From Paraconiothyrium sp. Pb-2020 (Eukaryota > Ascomycota > Dothideomycetes > Pleosporales > Didymosphaeriaceae), in NCBI GenBank assembly GCA_022419385.1, contig JAJUBI010000006.1:2356001-2420000 (forward strand): DNA of 64,000 nucleotides, written 5' to 3'. Below the pieces are notes generated by a model, which worked only from the letters and a program-made list of their open reading frames with translations, did not search any database and was not told where the DNA came from. Positions 44,134 through 54,916 of the stretch are shown here, in pieces (the stretch's first letter is position 1; each line of letters starts with the position of its first letter). The position numbers and the translations under genes were made by a program.

Positions 44134-45984
44134 TTAGGCAAGCGCCATCCCCGTCAGATCACCAAGCTCAGAAAATATCACTTTCTTCTCCCTCGTCTCA
44201 ACATTGACTTCGTACACTCCACCCGCAAGATCCGTCACATAACACACTCCATTTTCCTTGTCCAGCGCCAAACCGATCGCTTCATGTAGTCTGGTTGCCA
44301 GCACTTCTCTTTCCCGCTTCGGAATATCCACCCTCGCCCGGTTCAGTGAGTTACCCGTTGGCGGGTCTCCGCGATCCGTCCAGTACAACATCGCGTTCTC
44401 CTCATCAATCTCAAGATCAATCGGCTCCGGTAGGTCGCCAAATACCATCTCGCAATCACCCGGCTCGTCTATCCGAGCGCGGAATATACGACCCATGTTC
44501 CCCTTGGACGCACCTTTCTGACTCCAGTAAAAGAAGCCACGCGCTTCGTCGACCGTGATACCGACGCACCAACGGCACTGTGGATGAGGTTCTTCCGAAG
44601 ATGCGGTATCGACTAGGATCTCGATAGTAGTTCCGTCAAGGTTGCTGCGGCACACCTTCATCCCTTCACGGTCGCACCAGTAGAGTTTGCGGCTGAGAGG
44701 TGCAATAGTGATCTGTTTCGGAGTATGCACACCGGGTGTGCCTGAAGCCACAATGACCTTACGATGAGTGCCATCGAGCCGTGCACGTTCGATTGAGCCG
44801 GAGTTGTTGCTCAGAGATGTGCCCATATTCGTCCAGTACATGTAGTCCTGGTCGTTGTCAATAGCGATGCCGTCCGGGAGAGCGGCCATATTGTCGACGA
44901 CAGTGTGCAGACTTGAACCATTCGTATTACAGCTTTGTATGCGGCCACAAGCGTTTGGAAGCCGTGATAGATCGGTGTCGAGTATGAACAACTTTTTGGC
45001 TTCAGATTCCGTTTCGACATCGCCTACCATCTCTTTCCGAATATTCAACAGCTGCACTATCTCATCGTCTCTTCTTCTAGTTAATTCGAGATAGTTGCGG
45101 CCATTAACAGCGTCCAGCGTACCAGCCACCCACTTGTCCTTCAGCTCGTCGTCTACAACCGGATGATCCTGGGCCCACCACGTCGTCATCGGATGCAGTA
45201 GATGACTCGCCATGTGCTCGACTCCACCCTCGCCACCAGCCAGATGCATCAGCGTGCTGGGACCCATGACACCCCATCTCAGTCCAGGCCCAAATGCCAT
45301 AGCATCATCAATGTCCTTCACAGTGCATATGTTGTTCTGAACAATGTGCAGAATTTCACGGAACAAGGCTGCCTGCAGACGATTTGCTATATGGCCGGGG
45401 ACTTCCTTCTGCAAATAGATTGGCTTCTTTCCCACGTTTTTGTAAAATTCGAGAGTTCTGTTAATGGTGGATCTTGATGTGAACCGACCGCCCACGACTT
45501 CAACCAGAGGAATAAGGTGCGGAGGGTTGAATGGATGGCCGATAACGCAGCGCTCTGGTTTCGATTCCGTGGGAATACCCTCTTGAATGTTGGTGCACAT
45601 CAGTCCACTTGAGCTGGTTGCGATGATGACATCGTCTGCAACATGTCTCGCGATATCTGTGAATAGACTTTGCTTGAGATCTAGTCTCTCTGGTCCATTT
45701 TCTTGTACAAAGTCGGCATTGCTAAGTGCTGCTTGCAAGTCGGTCGTAAAGGCGATGTCATCCGCCTTTGCCTTGGATTTCTTGACAAGGCCCAACGATT
45801 TGAGAGTAGGTAGCGCGGTCGAGACTACCGTGCGAAGGAACGGTTCCGTCGAAGGATTGATGTCGTAAACAGTGACAGCGAGATTCTGGGCAAGGAAGAG
45901 GGCTGCCCAGGATGCACCTATTGAGCCGCAACCTATGATGGCGACGGTTCTGATCTGCCGGTCAGCAGATGTAGCGCCTGGCAT
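44134..45984 (-). CDS. 3-hydroxyacyl-CoA-dehydrogenase-type protein fused to a YWTD (LDLR class B) beta-propeller, 616 aa
   Basis: A single intronless ORF. Residues about 14-200 form an NAD-binding domain (VAIIGCGSIGASWAALFLAQ, then FVQENGPERLDLKQ, ATSSSGLM, IGHPFNPPHLIPLVEVVGG, VPGHIANRLQAALFRE). A 3HCDH C-terminal helical domain follows (DIDDAMAFGPGLRWGVMGP). This half resembles L-carnitine/L-gulonate 3-dehydrogenases (lambda-crystallin type). From about residue 330, YWTD-like repeats start: YMYWTNMG, LYWCDREG, FYWSQKG, LYWTDRGD and VCYVTDLAG, with LDGTHRKVIV and LDGTTIEILV strands, as in LDL-receptor class B or SMP-30-like propellers. No stop or splice site separates the halves. There is no signal peptide, so it is probably cytosolic or peroxisomal. 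It is divergent from a CaiB-type CoA-transferase. Confidence 0.88.
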   Translation of the reverse strand: MPGATSADRQIRTVAIIGCGSIGASWAALFLAQNLAVTVYDINPSTEPFLRTVVSTALPTLKSLGLVKKSKAKADDIAFTTDLQAALSNADFVQENGPERLDLKQSLFTDIARHVADDVIIATSSSGLMCTNIQEGIPTESKPERCVIGHPFNPPHLIPLVEVVGGRFTSRSTINRTLEFYKNVGKKPIYLQKEVPGHIANRLQAALFREILHIVQNNICTVKDIDDAMAFGPGLRWGVMGPSTLMHLAGGEGGVEHMASHLLHPMTTWWAQDHPVVDDELKDKWVAGTLDAVNGRNYLELTRRRDDEIVQLLNIRKEMVGDVETESEAKKLFILDTDLSRLPNACGRIQSCNTNGSSLHTVVDNMAALPDGIAIDNDQDYMYWTNMGTSLSNNSGSIERARLDGTHRKVIVASGTPGVHTPKQITIAPLSRKLYWCDREGMKVCRSNLDGTTIEILVDTASSEEPHPQCRWCVGITVDEARGFFYWSQKGASKGNMGRIFRARIDEPGDCEMVFGDLPEPIDLEIDEENAMLYWTDRGDPPTGNSLNRARVDIPKREREVLATRLHEAIGLALDKENGVCYVTDLAGGVYEVNVETREKKVIFSELGDLTGMALA

Positions 45985-46648
45985 GACTCGATTACAGAGT
46001 TGAGGGAGAATAATTCAAAGATAATGATCCACGAATCCAGGCAGTGCTAGACACAAAGCAAATGGTCTTCGAGAGGACATTGTTGCCATGGCTTTCCCAT
46101 GTCTATATACGCCTCAAGCGCTCCAAGCTACTTGCGTGTCATACCCACAGCAACATCTTTGCAACGGCCTCGCACGAAGTTCTTCCCGATGGGATCGCAC
46201 TGTCGGGGATTTCTCGTAGCTACATGATCGGTCGAGATCGGCCAGTGCGAAGCGTTCGGTGTCGGGCCGCGAAACGTGGCAGATCGTGGCATTGGCGCCC
46301 ACTCATTGGCGCGACACGTACCTGCATGGATTCGAAAATCGGTGTGTTAGTACTGGCCTCGTACGAGGAAGCAGTGTTATGACATTTCTGGTAACGCAAC
46401 GGCTATTGGTGGGGCGCTCGGTTCCTCCCGAGGCGATTTTACTGATCGTACCGAGCTTCATTTTCGGACCGCCGAGATTGATGGATGACGTTGCGCATAG
46501 TGTTTGGCGAAGATGTCTTCTCGTAAGGCAAACTGAGATACTAAAGCACGGCTTCGAGGGCGTTTCTGTGATCATCACTGATGCTTTATCGATTTTACCC
46601 TTTCCAGGACCATAGCCTCCTGATCAATTCCTTTCCTTTACCTCCAAC
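45985..46648. promoter_or_regulatory. Divergent promoter region between dehydrogenase fusion and CoA-transferase
   Basis: 664 bp between start codons, so both promoters are here. Short overlapping ORFs have no domain. Confidence 0.45.
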
Positions 46649-48382
46649 ATGTCTCCGTCGACCCGTACACCAGACGTCTACGGCCCCGGAACCTACACCG
46701 ACACAATCTTCACACCGGTCCCTAAAGACACAGCCCGCATCTTCCGCCTCCTCGCCTCCCAGACCCCTACCTTCACCAAAGATGAAGCTTTCCTCTCAAA
46801 AGTTCACTTCGATGGAGAGGACTTTCCCGTCATCCCCGGTCCTATCAAAGTGACTTCCGTAGCAGCAGCCCTCCATGCTATGTGCGGCGTTGTCGCAGAC
46901 GAGATCCTCTCGCTCCGCGGCGCACAAGACCAAAATCGCAGGATCAATGTCAATACGACGCACGCAGCGCTTTGGTTCGGCGCCGTGGCGACCGCTTACC
47001 TGGGCGGCGAGGATGTCCTGACGCTAGCTGGAAAAGGCGAGTTGAAGAAATCGCTCCCGGACTGGGAACGCGGATGGGTGGACACGCCCCTCAAATACCG
47101 CGCAACAGGGCTGTATCCGACCAGAGACTCTGAGACGTGGTACTCGCTGCACGGCAGTATGAACGCAGAGCCTGTGCTTCGGTCCATTGGGCTTGACCCG
47201 GCGACCAAAGTTGGCTCGAACGAAGAGGCTGCTGCGGTGATCGCGGAGCACACCAAGAGATTTCTCCCTGCCGAACTCGAGATGAATAACCTCATGAATG
47301 GGTTCTGTGGCTCGATTTGCCTCAGCCCGAAGCAGTGGAATGAAAGTAGCATGGGGAAGAGTCTGGCGAAGCATCCGCTTGTGGATGTCGTGCAGCAGAC
47401 GCATGCTGTACCTACAGGGCCGGTGGCATTCCCTTCGCTCGAAGCTGGAGATCCCAGGCCTCTATCTGGTGTGAAGGTGATCGAGATGACTCGCGTTATC
47501 GCTGGACCGCAAATCGGCACTATCCTCACATCTTTCGGTGCGGACGTCATTAGACTTAACCCGCCGCATCTCCCAGACATCAACATCCTGCAGCTCACCC
47601 TCAATGCTGGTAAACGCACTACGACCGTGGACCTCCGTAAGTCTGAGGACCGTGCGCAATTGCTTCAGCTGCTCTCAGATGCAGACGTCTTCGTGCAAGG
47701 TTACCGCCTCGGGAAGATGAAGAAATTTGGCCTCGGGCTCGAGGAGATGCTCGAGATGGCAGCCAAGCGCGGCAAGGGCATCGTCTACGTATCCGAGAAC
47801 TGCTACGGGCGCGAGGGATACTATTGCGAGAGGCCTGGGTGGCAGCAGATTGCCGATGCCGCGGCGGGTTCCGCGTACGTGACTGGTAAGGCGCTACAAC
47901 TGACACAGAGTCTTCCTGCAAATGAGGCTGTCTTGCCTAGTCTGCCTATTTCTGATATGTCGACTGGTGTTCTGGGCGCGTTGGGAACACTGATGGCGCT
48001 CCGCGATCGCGCAATCAAGGGTGGAAGCTACTCTGTTCATGCAAGCTTGGTCGGCGTGAATGCGTACGCTTTGAGGGAAGACGTAGGGTTGTACCCCGTT
48101 TCCATCGTGCAAGAGTGCCAAGAGAGGTTCCAGTGGCAGAGTATGCGTGGGCCACATCATGTGCTGGATATTCTCGTCACGGTATGGAAAGGGTGGAAGA
48201 AGGTCCTTGCAAACTACCTGAAGGAAGACAGCGGCTGGTTCCAGTCTTTCGCCAAGAGTCCGTTTGACGGGAGGAGGTTGTCTATTCTGAAGCCAGTGGC
48301 GCAAATTACGGGCGTGGAGACGGAGTGGAAGGCGCCGAGTGTGCCGTATGGAATGGAGAAGTTGGGTGAAATGAGTTGGTAG
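46649..48382 (+). CDS. CoA-transferase family III (CaiB/BaiF) protein, 577 aa
   Basis: One intronless ORF. The core CoA_transf_3 domain is clear from about residue 270: PLSGVKVIEMTRVIAGPQIG, SFGADVIRLNPPHLPD, NAGKRTTTVDLRKSEDRAQL, DVFVQGYRLGKMKKFGLGLE, and ERPGWQQIADAAAG. The 250-residue N-terminal half is a second, more divergent CaiB-like segment (AALHAMCGVVADEILSLRG, VNTTHAALWFGAVATAYLGG), as in fungal members of this size. The family moves CoA between carboxylic acids without a covalent CoA-protein stage, or racemises acyl-CoAs. The substrate is unknown. The divergent neighbour, a carnitine-dehydrogenase-like fusion, suggests a carnitine-type or other hydroxy-acid pathway. Confidence 0.9.
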   Translation: MSPSTRTPDVYGPGTYTDTIFTPVPKDTARIFRLLASQTPTFTKDEAFLSKVHFDGEDFPVIPGPIKVTSVAAALHAMCGVVADEILSLRGAQDQNRRINVNTTHAALWFGAVATAYLGGEDVLTLAGKGELKKSLPDWERGWVDTPLKYRATGLYPTRDSETWYSLHGSMNAEPVLRSIGLDPATKVGSNEEAAAVIAEHTKRFLPAELEMNNLMNGFCGSICLSPKQWNESSMGKSLAKHPLVDVVQQTHAVPTGPVAFPSLEAGDPRPLSGVKVIEMTRVIAGPQIGTILTSFGADVIRLNPPHLPDINILQLTLNAGKRTTTVDLRKSEDRAQLLQLLSDADVFVQGYRLGKMKKFGLGLEEMLEMAAKRGKGIVYVSENCYGREGYYCERPGWQQIADAAAGSAYVTGKALQLTQSLPANEAVLPSLPISDMSTGVLGALGTLMALRDRAIKGGSYSVHASLVGVNAYALREDVGLYPVSIVQECQERFQWQSMRGPHHVLDILVTVWKGWKKVLANYLKEDSGWFQSFAKSPFDGRRLSILKPVAQITGVETEWKAPSVPYGMEKLGEMSW

Positions 48383-48838
48383 GTGTAAAAGCCATCTGCT
48401 CCGCGCTGGGACTGATATAGTAATTTGAGCGACATGGTTCTTTTCTGTCAGAACGTTTCTATTGGTTCTATCCAGTGATTCTTTCGAGTCAGTTATGTTT
48501 TCCCACCGTAATGTGTTGCGGTGTTACCCGCTATACGTGCACCAGTCTTGAGCGTACACCATTCCCCACGTTCGCCCATTTTCATGTGTTGCTCCACGTG
48601 TGGTCCGTAAAATTATCCTTCACCGTGAGCAAACTGAATCACGTGCAGTTCGTACCTGACTAGTGACATGCCAGCATCTGTTCCTCGCACACAGCATTCT
48701 TGGCATTGGCTCCACACAAACCAAGAATTCACACAAGTCAAGCATGTGAATATCGAGATTTAAACAACTCTTCTGATTGGGTATCTTAACTAGTCAAAGT
48801 CCATAACGCCGTTTCATGCATGCTTAGGTGTTGTACAG
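48383..48838. other. Convergent intergenic region, 0.46 kb
   Basis: 3' flanks of the CoA-transferase and HSH49. Nothing recognised. Confidence 0.5.
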
Positions 48839-49798
48839 TTATCTCCCAAAACCCGGCGGTGGCTGTGCGAAGCCTGGTGGAGGAGGACCCCCAGGGAATC
48901 CAGGCGGCGGAGGGTAGAAATTCGCAGGTGGAGCGCCACTTGGGGGCCTTGCCGGCAACCCTGATGGCAGCGGTGGAAGAGAGGGCGGAGCTTGGGGCGG
49001 GGCGCGCGGGGGTGGTCCTCCGTAACCTGATGGTCCGTTGGGTGCACCGGGAACGCCGCGAGGTCCAACGGGAGCCTGTGGTGGAGGAGCCTGGAAGAGA
49101 TGGGCGGGAAGAGGCTGCACGGCGGGTGCCACACCGTGTGCCTTTGCTTGTTTCGCGAGCAGACGTTCTGCCTCGTCTCCGTGACGCGCGCCCTGTCCGT
49201 CCTTCTTGTACGCGTATTGCACGGAAATCTGCTTGCTCATCACGTACTGGCCGTGCATGTTTGCAATAGCTGCGTCCGAGGCTTCGAAGTCGGCGTAGGA
49301 GACGAAGCCGTAGCCCTTGGACATGTTGAACTCGTCGCGCGCAATCTTGGGAGCGCTGACGAGCTGGCCGAACCGTAGGAATGTGTCGTACAGCGCTCTC
49401 TCGTCCACCATGGGATCCAGGTTGCCGATGAACAGCTCGGCGCCAACCTCGACGCTCTTCGCTTTGTCTGCAGAAGCCTTGTTCATGCGTATCGCGGAGT
49501 TGAAGAGGCGCGTACCATTCAATATCGAAATCACGTATTCGGCGTCGCCCTCGGTCGCGAACTCAACGAAGCCGAAACCTTGGTGCTTGCCATTGACGCG
49601 GTCGACGGGCATATTGATCGTGCGCACGCGGCCGTGGTGATTCATGAGCTCTGTCAGAAGCTGCTGGGTGACATCTTCGTGGATGTTGCCAACGTAGACG
49701 GTGGCTTCCTTGTTCTGTTCCCTGCCTAGGGTCAGCCGGTACGAGCGAGATCACGGGAGATACGGTGCCTACCAGTGACGCGCGGCAGGGCCTGCCAT
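48839..49798 (-). CDS. HSH49: Splicing factor 3b subunit 4 (HSH49/SF3B4/SAP49), 302 aa
   Basis: Two exons (49798-49773 and 49721-48839) with a 51-bp intron joining MAGPAARHW to EQNKEATVYVGNIHEDV. Two RRM domains follow: RNP motifs VYVGNI and GFGFVEF in the first, LFIGNLD and KGYGFVSYADF in the second, separated by a short linker as in SF3B4. The C-terminus is Pro/Gly-rich (PPPGFPGGPPPPGF). HSH49 binds CUS1/SF3B2 in the U2 snRNP SF3b complex and contacts pre-mRNA near the branch point. The length is slightly shorter than in metazoans and normal for fungi. The longer ORF starting at the internal MNHHGRV misses the first half of RRM1. Confidence 0.93.
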
Positions 49799-50088
49799 GA
49801 TGAGAGTTGACCAGCTGTTGCCTTTTTTTTGCGCAGAATGTACTGATGAGTTATGTGATACGTCTGCGCAAAACTTTGTTCGTGGCGGTATGTTGTTGTC
49901 GAGCTCGAAAATTGAAGCTCTCCGCAAATAGTGGCTTGGCAGACGCGGCGGCACGTGCGCAAGCTCCGCGAAACTTTCATGTTTGCATTGGATTGCCTTT
50001 CACCGTCCATCAACAGGAGACTCCATCACACCACATCACCCACGCTAGAGTATCTACCTCCATTGCCATTCCATTCGATTCAGCCACC

Positions 50089-50369
50089 ATGTTCCAGCTC
50101 TCAGAAGAATCCAAGGTCCGCGCTCCCACGCCTCGGACAATTCCCAAGCAAGACTGACCACTGCCCAGGAGCGCATCGCCCGCATCATCGACGTCTCGCG
50201 CGTCGCGATCCACTACGGCTACCTTCCGTTGATCCTGTATCTCGGATACTCTCGCAGCGAGCCAAAGCCGTCGCTCATCCGGTGAGTGCCGTCCCGGGCT
50301 GCTGGTGCTCGGTGGCTAGATGGCGGTGAAGGCTGACGGCAACACAGACTCTTCTCGCCTCTTGCGTAG
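50089..50369 (+). CDS. TOM7: TOM7, small subunit of the mitochondrial TOM complex, 53 aa
   Basis: Three tiny exons (50089-50115, 50169-50281, 50348-50369) encode MFQLSEESK, then ERIARIIDVSRVAIHYGYLP, LILYLGYSRSEPKPSLIR and LFSPLA. The transmembrane helix with its central Gly-Tyr-Leu-Pro turn and the C-terminal PSLIRLFSPLA are diagnostic of TOM7. It is tail-anchored in the mitochondrial outer membrane and modulates TOM/SAM assembly. Neither of the two unspliced ATG frames over this locus gives the protein. It is divergent from HSH49, 290 bp apart. Confidence 0.95.
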
Positions 50370-51208
50370 ATGCGCAACCGTCACGAATTGGCATACATGT
50401 GTTGGGTTCCGAGGGCGCTGCATCGCCCGCTGTATATTACCGTACCATTATCATCCGGCGCAACTGGCATCATGGGTCATGGATAGGGAGCACTTGTATA
50501 GATGGACGGCGGGCAGGAGAGGCTCGTCGGTGCCGCTGTGGGTTGGTTCTCCTCTTTCGTCTGCGCCGCAGCAGTCCACACGTGGAACACGCTGCGAACA
50601 TGTACATTCTAGCATGGAATTTAATGGATGGTGCATGCCCAGCCGCGCGGCTTGTGGCTTCTGCTAGAGCTGCAAACGACGTGCTAGCCCGGCCCGTATG
50701 GGCTTCGCCGTGAGTAGGCGCACTGGATGTGCGGCCCAAAGAGGACCACCATGCTCGTTCGTAGGCTGCGCCTGAGCACTGCAGACGGAGGCCGCTAGGT
50801 GCTCTGCTCGAAGACCAATAACGCCCCCCTCCCCACCCCACGTGTTGCCAGCCTGCCCTCGTCCAATATCTCGGCCCGCTCTCCAGCGCAGCAGACGAGC
50901 GCGACCTCAAGCATCGGTCAGAGCACCCTGACCGTCAGGATGGACCGACGACCAGCCCTGCAGAAGCGTAGAAGCCTCCCACGTCCCAAGGCTCCCAGGC
51001 GAAGCTCCGTGCGCTTTTGACAGCTGCCATCTCCATGTCCCCCACGCGTCTTTCACCTACGTATATCGCGCCCCTCCGGCCATTTGGTCGTCTTCGCTGC
51101 TCCCAGACTCACTGAAAACGACCATCGGTCCCCAGACCGTAGCGGCCCATCCCTGTCGAGCTCGCACGCGTCCCGCCGAGGTCCGCCCATGCAGCGCCCG
51201 TCACCAGG
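50370..51208. other. Intergenic, 0.84 kb
   Basis: GC-rich, with several overlapping short ORFs in all frames and no domain. It probably holds the promoter and 5' leader of the gene at 51209; a C-rich tract at 50820-50880 is the only notable composition. Confidence 0.45.
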
Positions 51209-53521
51209 ATGACGGTCCCCAGCATCGGGGACATATTGTTGCTATCCCAGACAGCCTGGAAGGTAGGACGTGCTTTCACTGCGGGCCGGACCCACGCTCC
51301 ACCCGATTTCCAGGACGTCGAGCTTGAGATCAATGCCCTCGCCAAAGCCCTAAAGCTGCTGGCCGAGGCTTTCTTCGCCGACTCCGACGACAGCCTGCTG
51401 AAGCAAGCAGATGCCAGGACCCAGGATGGACTGGCCACCATCGTCAATTCGTGTTCGCGAGCAGTCCACGACCTGGAGTCTCTGCTCGACCAGTACCAGG
51501 TCGTCAAGAAAACTCGCAACTCAGGCGGATTCGCCGTTGAACGATCATGGAGCGACATGGTCCTTACTCAGTACAAGACAATGATGTGGACCACAGACGG
51601 TGGAAACTTGCAGAACCTGCGATATCTCCTCCAAATGCACGCAAATACCATCACCCTCACGATGCGCGCATTGCAGAGGTATGCCACCAGCGTCATAACC
51701 GACATGCCTAACCTGTGCCTGTGCTAATCAGCATAGCAAATCAATAACCCAACTGGAAAGCGTAGTCAACCCAATTGCTGAGCAAGTGGACAGTATTCAG
51801 CACCGAACACGTACCCTCAGCCAGCAGCTAGATGAAGCCAATCGCATCGTCAGGGATATTGCGAGTCGGTCACACTTTCCACCAACGCCAAATACCATGG
51901 CCAGCTCTCCCGGCACCGTGCCACTCCAACCATCCCAGATTCCCCAAGATCGCTATTCAGCGACAGACTTCTTCCCTGCATGGCAGAGCTCAAAAATCAA
52001 CCGCCCACAATCTCCACCGCCCTCGTTTGGTTCCCCAGAGCTATCCGCACCTTCCTCGCCCCCTAATTCTACGCTACCCTCACCACAAGCGACCCGCAAA
52101 CGCATCTCAGAGTTCAGTGTCGGTGGACCTGGGTCACGGTATTCTGGTAGTATAGCGTCTTCAGAAGAAGATTCCAGCCACGACTCCAAAACTCCGCTCC
52201 GATATGCTTATCTGTCACGGCAACCTTCCACGAGAACAACCAGCCTCACCAAGTCGGTAGCAGATCGAGAAGCGCGCTCCAGACCAGACTCTGGGGTGCT
52301 CTCGCCGATGCTCCCACCACCCGCTATGACACTCCCCCCTCTGCCTGATACCGATGCCGGTGCTGAAACTGCCTCTTTGATGTCAGGGCTAAGCCTTGGG
52401 CACCAATCTCAATCTACACGATCAGAAATCAAGCAATTGCATCGAAGCTCCATGACGTTGGTTCAAAAAGAACAATTCGAGAAAGTGGCGTTCCGGAACG
52501 CGGCTATCTTATGCGACGTGTAAGCCACAATTTCGTATTCCGCTACCACAATCACGTCAACTATCTCTTTTCCTATGTCGCCGAACTGACTTTGTCCCAG
52601 CCGCGGCACCACCGTCGAGTACGCACAGAAAGTGTCGGCCGATGAGGGTTCCCATGATGTCGAAATGGTTGAGGCTTGCCTGGAGTGTCGCATAGCGGTG
52701 GTGCGCAAGCGCGAGGCGATGGCGGACGCAAAACACGACATCCGCATGATGACATCGATATGGGTGTTCAGCGATGACAACACGGTTAGGCTAGAGCTTA
52801 AGATGGTGGACGGCGAGATGTACGTCCCGTACTCGAGCTACTTCAGCCCCGAGAAAGTCTCCGTCACCGTGCCGTGCGAGCTCAAATTTCACGATGTGAA
52901 GTACGGGCAGCGTGTGCTCCGGACCGCGAAAACAACATGGATAAACTACATCTTTGAGTCCGCACATAGTAAACCCTGTCTTTCTAGAGATTCGATTGTC
53001 ATACTAATGAAGTGTCAGGCGCAGTACTTTTCCAAAATGAACTCATGGGCCGAACTCTCCTCGCTACCTATCGCACCTCCAAAACCCTGCGTATCCATGA
53101 AGGTCTCTCCAGTGCCTTCTCCTACGCCGAACAAATGTGTGGCATGGAGAATCTGCGCATTTGGGAAGACAACGACACACTCGCCGTCATCGTCCTCATT
53201 CACTTCAGCCCGCAGTTCCGAAACGGTTACTTGGCATTCTATCTTAACTCCGCGAATACGCCAATACGAGTCAAAGATGATGGCGGTCGCGAAGTGAAAG
53301 TGAAAGGGTTGCGGGTGCCGTTGGAGGGCAAGGGGAATGGGAGGAAAGATAGCGTCATCGCGGAGGGAAAGAGCAGGGGTGAGGGTGTGGACAAGAAGAA
53401 GATGGTGACTGGCGCGCGGATCGAATTTGCGAGCGAAGCAGAGAAAAGGGATTTTCTAACACTGGTATGGGACGTGCAGAAAGAGATGAGGGATTTGCCA
53501 GGGCTGGCGGGTGTGAATTAG
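51209..53521 (+). CDS. Fungal STAND-N-domain-like protein without NTPase, 707 aa
   Basis: Four exons (51209-51678, 51737-52519, 52601-52968, 53019-53521) join in frame. The helical N-terminus (MTVPSIGDILLLSQTAWKVG...DVELEINALAKALKLLAEAF) resembles the N-terminal module of fungal NACHT/NB-ARC and ankyrin proteins, and is followed by a coiled coil (SITQLESVVNPIAEQVDSIQ). Residues about 205-400 are Ser/Pro-rich and disordered. The C-terminal 290 residues are globular with a beta-rich look (MMTSIWVFSDDNTVRLELKM, GARIEFASEAEKRDFLTLVW), possibly a PH-like fold. No P-loop is present. It may act as an adaptor; the function is unknown. Confidence 0.75.
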
Positions 53522-54307
53522 GAGATGATCGATAGTGAGCGGCAAATCGTCGGATATCCGGCTTCGGCTTCTATTTGGAGAGTCTGCAATGCTAAGATAA
53601 TCTCAGTCATGGGTATGAAGAGGTGGAATACAATTGTAGCCTCGGTAGTCCTTCAAAATGCTTTCCACGAGCGTGACCGATAAATCGACCAAAGAGGGTA
53701 CCTTGTCAAGGCACATGGTGAGGACCGGCTCCCAATAACCTCACCCAGGAGTCAAGCCTCCGTCAATGATTACATATTTAATACCTTTCATCTGACCAAA
53801 ACCCCGCGCTGTAGGGTGATTAGTCACAGACAAAATGTTGAGCGCATCAGATCCGCTCGAACCAGCTATGTATACTCAACCACCAGAGAGCACGAGCCCC
53901 TGTGCCCGCGTTATTCGAAGCCTAAAGACCGAAGACCCTTCTCTCTTTCCCTCCTCACACTACAATTAGCCTAGCAGACCCCGCACCTACATACAAACCT
54001 CGTTATCCAGCGTCACGACGGTGGTTGTTCTACGACCCACCTCATCCCGACAAGGCACACGGCCCGATCATCAACCAAGCAAGGTAAGCCATCCCCATAT
54101 TAGGGCCTACGGTGTTTCGCGCAAAGCTCCGATTCCTTATACCTTTCCTTATACTTCCACAAGGAGAACACTGCAGCACCCAAGCCTGCGACCTCGTCCT
54201 CTACAAAACCGCCAAGCTAACAGCTTCAAGACATCAGGCCCACTTCCCATCCCGCCGGTGTCAAGCGCCCTTCTCAGCCGTCCTAGCAACCCTCATACCC
54301 TCAAAAC
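53522..54307. other. Intergenic, 0.79 kb
   Basis: Promoter and leader of the gene at 54308. ORFs 54021-54410 and 54112-54495 overlap that gene's start in other frames and are Pro/Arg/His-rich chance reads. Confidence 0.45.
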
Positions 54308-54916
54308 ATGTCCAAGGCCGATTTCAAAGACCCCACCCCCAACGAACTGCATGTCTACTTCCATCCTCACCCACTCAAATCCATCAACAAAGCGCATGTC
54401 ACCTCTATGATGTCTTCCCTCACCCCCGGCGGCGCGCCCGTCGACACAGGTCTCTACATTCAGGCCTCCCGCTCCCTCTTCCACCGCAGCCTTAAAGCGC
54501 CTTTCACCGCTGAGCGCGACGCCTGCACTAAACGCAACAACTGGCACACGCAGTTCCCCGCTTCCTACCAGGAGTTGACGGACGAATGTGTGAAGAAGGG
54601 GTATGTGGAGGCTACGGTACGTTCAATTGATGGGAAGGAGAACGTGAAGTGCACGATTGTGATGGCTGCATTGGGGAAGAGTCTGCCGAAGGGGGTGTGG
54701 AAGATCAGGATCTGGAAGGAGCCTGTGAAGTGGGTGGCGAGTAAGTTGATGATGTTGAGTGATGCGTTGGACAGGGCCCATAAGGAGAAAGCGGAAAAGG
54801 AGAAGATCAAGGATGAGGAGAAGGGGGCGTTGAACAAGTTGGAGGAGAAGAAGGACGACTTGGAGACGGAGTCGTTGTCCAGTGAGGACGAGAAGGACGT
54901 GAAGAGCTGGTTGTAA
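54308..54916 (+). CDS. Hypothetical protein with charged coiled-coil tail, 202 aa
   Basis: Intronless. The first 150 residues look globular (MSKADFKDPTPNELHVYFHP, GGAPVDTGLYIQASRSLFHR, NVKCTIVMAALGKSLPKGVW). The last 50 are Lys/Glu-rich and predicted coiled coil (ALDRAHKEKAEKEKIKDEEK), ending SLSSEDEKDVKSWL. I recognise no family and see no signal peptide or transmembrane segment, so it is probably cytosolic. The pyrimidine-rich leader and even codon use support a real gene. Several out-of-frame ORFs overlap it. Confidence 0.65.
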   Translation: MSKADFKDPTPNELHVYFHPHPLKSINKAHVTSMMSSLTPGGAPVDTGLYIQASRSLFHRSLKAPFTAERDACTKRNNWHTQFPASYQELTDECVKKGYVEATVRSIDGKENVKCTIVMAALGKSLPKGVWKIRIWKEPVKWVASKLMMLSDALDRAHKEKAEKEKIKDEEKGALNKLEEKKDDLETESLSSEDEKDVKSWL

